Origin: Pseudorhodobacter sp. E13
GTDB lineage: Bacteria > Pseudomonadota > Alphaproteobacteria > Rhodobacterales > Rhodobacteraceae
DNA: 64,000 nucleotides
Direction of reading: 5' to 3'
Assembly (NCBI RefSeq): GCF_003991405.1
Contig: NZ_RPEN01000159.1
Location: 186,001 to 250,000 of the forward strand
The notes under the pieces were generated by a model. That model had not been told where the DNA came from and made no database searches. It worked only from the letters and a program-made list of their open reading frames with translations. Positions 61,617 through 64,000 of the stretch are shown one piece after another (within the stretch, counting starts at the first letter, position 1; each line of letters opens with the position of its first letter). The position numbers were made by a program, and so were the translations under genes.

Positions 61617-63533
61617 ATGGCATACACTGGAACGGCAGCGGGTTCATACGCAGAAGTCTACGCGGGGTGGAAAGCCGATCCCGAAGGGTTCTGGATGCAA
61701 GCCGCGCAAGACATCGACTGGGATAAAACCCCCTCCACCGCGCTCAACGCCTCTCGCGCACCGTTTTATGAATGGTTCACCGATGGCATGGTCAACACCT
61801 GCTGGAACGCCGTGGACCGCCATGTCGAGGCCGGGCGCGGCAGCCAACTGGCCATTATCCACGACAGCCCGGTCACCCGCACCAAACATTCCATCACTTA
61901 TGAAGAGTTGCGCAACCGCGTCGCCTCTCTCGCCGGGGCCCTGCGCGCCAAAGGCGTGGAAAAAGGCGACCGCGTGTTGATCTATATGCCCATGGTCCCC
62001 GAGGCGCTGGAGGCGATGCTGGCCTGCGCCCGGTTGGGGGCCATCCATTCCGTTGTTTTCGGTGGTTTTGCCGCCAATGAACTTGCTGTGCGCATCGACG
62101 ATTGCAAACCCAAGGCCATCATCGCCGCCTCCTGCGGGATCGAACCGTCCCGCGTGATTCATTACAAACCGCTGCTGGATGGTGCCATCGAAATGGCCGC
62201 CCATAAGCCCGATTTCTGCGTGATCTTTCAGCGTGAACAAGAGGTTGCCAAGCTGATCGAAGGCCGCGATGTCAGCTGGCACGGCTTTCAATATGGCGTC
62301 GAACCCGCCGATTGCGTGCCCGTCAGCGGCGATCACCCAGCCTATATCCTTTATACCTCTGGCACCACGGGTGCCCCCAAAGGCGTTGTGCGCCCAACCG
62401 GCGGCCATCTGGTCGCGCTGAACTGGACGATGAAAAACGTCTATAATGTCGAGGCGGGCGATGTGTTTTGGGCCGCGTCCGATGTGGGCTGGGTCGTGGG
62501 CCACAGCTATATCTGCTATGGCCCCTTGATTGCGGGCTGCACCACCGTTGTCTTCGAAGGCAAACCCGTTGGCACGCCCGATGCAGGCACCTTCTGGCGG
62601 GTGATTGCCGAACATAAGGTCAAAAGCTTCTTCACCGCCCCCACCGCCCTGCGCGCGATCAAACGCGTGGACCCGCAGGCCAAGCTGATGGCCGATTACG
62701 ACCTGCGCCACCTGCAAGCGCTGTATCTGGCGGGCGAACGCGCCGACCCCGACACCATCAACTGGGCCAAAGACGCGTTGAAAATCCCGGTCATCGACCA
62801 TTGGTGGCAAACCGAAACCGGCTGGGCGATTGCCGCCAACCCCTTGGGGATTGAAGAATTGCCGATCAAGATCGGCTCCCCCTCGGTGCCGATGCCCGGC
62901 TATGACGTGCAGGTGCTGGACGAAGGCGGCCACCCGGTCCCCGCCGGAACGCTGGGTGCGATTGCGGTAAAACTGCCGCTGCCCCCCGGCACATTGCCAA
63001 CGCTGTGGAACGCCGAGGAACGGTTCAAGAAATCCTATCTCACCACTTTCCCCGGCTATTATGAAACCGGCGATGCGGGCTATATTGACGAGGACGGCTA
63101 TCTTTACATCATGGCCCGCACCGATGACGTGATCAACGTCGCCGGCCACCGCCTGTCCACCGGCGCGATGGAAGAAGTGCTGGCAGGGCATCCCGATGTC
63201 GCCGAATGTGCGGTGATCGGCGTGGCCGATGCGTTGAAAGGCCAGTCACCGCTGGGGTTTTTGTGCCTCAACTCCGGCTCTGACCGGGCCGAGGCTGACG
63301 TGATCAAGGAATGTGTGGCCCTCGTGCGTGACAAGATCGGCCCCGTGGCTGATTTCAAACGCGCCTGCGTGGTGGATCGCCTGCCCAAAACCCGATCCGG
63401 CAAGATCTTGCGCTCGACCATGGTCAAGATCGCGGATAGCGAGCCGTTCAAAGCCCCCGCGACGATCGAAGACCCCACCGTTCTGAACGAAATAAAGACG
63501 GCATTGCAAACGCTTGGCCTTGCACAGGGCTAA
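61617..63533 (+). CDS. prpE: propionate-CoA ligase
   Basis: The 638-residue AMP-forming acyl-CoA synthetase has YILYTSGTTGAPKGV (P-loop), FWAASDVGWVVGHSYICYG, HWWQTETGWAIA, DAGYIDEDGYLYIMARTDDV and the acylation-target lysine in KTRSGKILRST. The order and the SGTTGAPKGVVRPTGGH variant fit PrpE rather than acetyl-CoA synthetase. It activates propionate and related short acids. ATG 61617 follows AGAGGAGGG; upstream ATGs have no such site. Confidence 0.88.
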   Translation: MAYTGTAAGSYAEVYAGWKADPEGFWMQAAQDIDWDKTPSTALNASRAPFYEWFTDGMVNTCWNAVDRHVEAGRGSQLAIIHDSPVTRTKHSITYEELRNRVASLAGALRAKGVEKGDRVLIYMPMVPEALEAMLACARLGAIHSVVFGGFAANELAVRIDDCKPKAIIAASCGIEPSRVIHYKPLLDGAIEMAAHKPDFCVIFQREQEVAKLIEGRDVSWHGFQYGVEPADCVPVSGDHPAYILYTSGTTGAPKGVVRPTGGHLVALNWTMKNVYNVEAGDVFWAASDVGWVVGHSYICYGPLIAGCTTVVFEGKPVGTPDAGTFWRVIAEHKVKSFFTAPTALRAIKRVDPQAKLMADYDLRHLQALYLAGERADPDTINWAKDALKIPVIDHWWQTETGWAIAANPLGIEELPIKIGSPSVPMPGYDVQVLDEGGHPVPAGTLGAIAVKLPLPPGTLPTLWNAEERFKKSYLTTFPGYYETGDAGYIDEDGYLYIMARTDDVINVAGHRLSTGAMEEVLAGHPDVAECAVIGVADALKGQSPLGFLCLNSGSDRAEADVIKECVALVRDKIGPVADFKRACVVDRLPKTRSGKILRSTMVKIADSEPFKAPATIEDPTVLNEIKTALQTLGLAQG

Positions 63534-63698
63534 GCCCTGTCTCTGCCCTGACGCACAGGCGCTGCGCGGATTTCCGCGCGGCGTTAACCATGTTCTGCGC
63601 TGGACTTTGCCCCCAGAGAGGTTAACGTCTGCGTGTCATGTCTGAGTTAATCTGGTCCATTCCCCACGCGCCCTTGCAACTCCCTATTGGGGGGCATC

Positions 63699-64000
63699 GT
63701 GACAGCTGAGCCCGGTTCAACCCCTGCCGAAGCACCAGATCTCGCGGAAGAACTTGCCCTTCTGGCGCATGATATCCGCTCTGCCCTGACGGATGTGATG
63801 ACCGGGCTGGAACTGATTGACGATACCGCCCTCCCCCAGCGTGACCGGCATCAGTTGGACCGCGTCCGCGCCTCTGGCGAAGGGTTGTTTCGCCTGCTGG
63901 AAGTGGCCTTGTCGAATGTGCTGGGCCAAAGCACCGCCGATCTGCCCAAAGCCCCGGTGCATCTGGATAAACTGCTGCGTGACCTGATGCGCCGCTGGGC
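63699..64000 (+). CDS. sensor histidine kinase-like protein (3' end cut by the window)
   Basis: About 100 codons are visible from GTG 63699 (GGGGGG precedes it). The segment ELALLAHDIRSALTDVMTGL is a HisKA/DHp box with the phospho-accepting His, followed by LIDDTALPQRDRHQLDRVRA and LLRDLMRRWA, where the kinase catalytic domain should start. No membrane segment precedes it, so a soluble kinase is likely. The rest lies beyond the window. Confidence 0.75.
   Translation, partial: MTAEPGSTPAEAPDLAEELALLAHDIRSALTDVMTGLELIDDTALPQRDRHQLDRVRASGEGLFRLLEVALSNVLGQSTADLPKAPVHLDKLLRDLMRRW

Noticed and set aside
63584-63650. CtrA binding site before the histidine kinase
   Set aside because: TTAAC half-words occur at 63584 and 63622 but no pair has the TTAA-N7-TTAA spacing.

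Overview
The window is ordinary, tightly packed chromosome from an alphaproteobacterium, most likely a member of the Rhodobacteraceae (Rhodobacterales). Support comes from the high GC (low 60s by eye), the divergent hemE/hemC pair, the urate-to-glyoxylate gene set with a PuuE-UraD fusion, a DmdC-like acyl-CoA dehydrogenase under MerR regulators, and short intergenic elements of a kind I associate with this family. I found 62 protein genes, two of them cut by the window edges. I saw no rRNA, tRNA, CRISPR array, insertion sequence, prophage or integrase. No stretch longer than about 300 bases lacks a gene.

Layout. 1-2522: haem synthesis (hemE leftward, hemC rightward) with a kinase-like gene overlapping hemC. 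2503-8615: FAD-linked oxidase, YceI protein, then the SGNH esterase facing an ABC transporter pair (tesA/ybbA/ybbP-like). 8700-16838: argE, a DUF1287 protein, mnmH, rpiB, an AbrB-type membrane protein divergent from a GntR regulator, metG and azlCD. 16916-19801: an MFS transporter and a TPR protein. 19873-24645: purine breakdown (NCS2 permease, allA, allE, puuE-uraD; uraH divergent). 24739-26376: nfu, tsaB and rimI. 26553-31966: a BMP-type nucleoside ABC importer with purine nucleoside phosphorylase. 32144-37953: TSUP exporter with its TIGR02186-like partner, BCCT and MATE transporters, and two PaaI-type thioesterases. 38086-46921: two MerR regulators and a beta-oxidation block (acyl-CoA dehydrogenase, GST, thiolase, two cupins, an NTF2-like protein, FadJ-like enzyme). 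47078-52176: lepA, a compositionally mosaic unknown gene, a tiny lysine-rich protein and a SPOR protein. 52244-56794: a nucleoside salvage operon (cdd-deoA-deoB-add-upp) with overlapping start and stop codons. 57086-64000: a VOC-cupin protein, maeB, a LAS-type peptidase, prpE and the start of a histidine kinase.

How the genes fit together. Nucleobase and nucleoside metabolism is the strongest theme. A nucleoside importer and phosphorylase, a separate deaminase/phosphorylase/mutase salvage operon, and a urate-to-ureidoglycolate pathway with its permease all lie within about 37 kb. The second theme is acyl-CoA and organic-acid carbon use (beta-oxidation block, prpE, maeB), with several palindromic candidate operators beside these genes.

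The most unusual non-coding signal is a recurring 3'-flanking element. Directly after several stop codons comes CTTTCTTTTCGG + CCAAATATCC, or the variant TTCATCTTGG + AAAATACC, usually followed by a G/C-rich hairpin. At 56933-57053 the hairpin part is amplified into a 33-bp tandem array. I did not find an obvious new multi-gene defence or mobile system. The best protein-level unknowns are the mosaic gene at 48914-50500 with its small basic neighbour, and the tandem cupins inside the beta-oxidation block.
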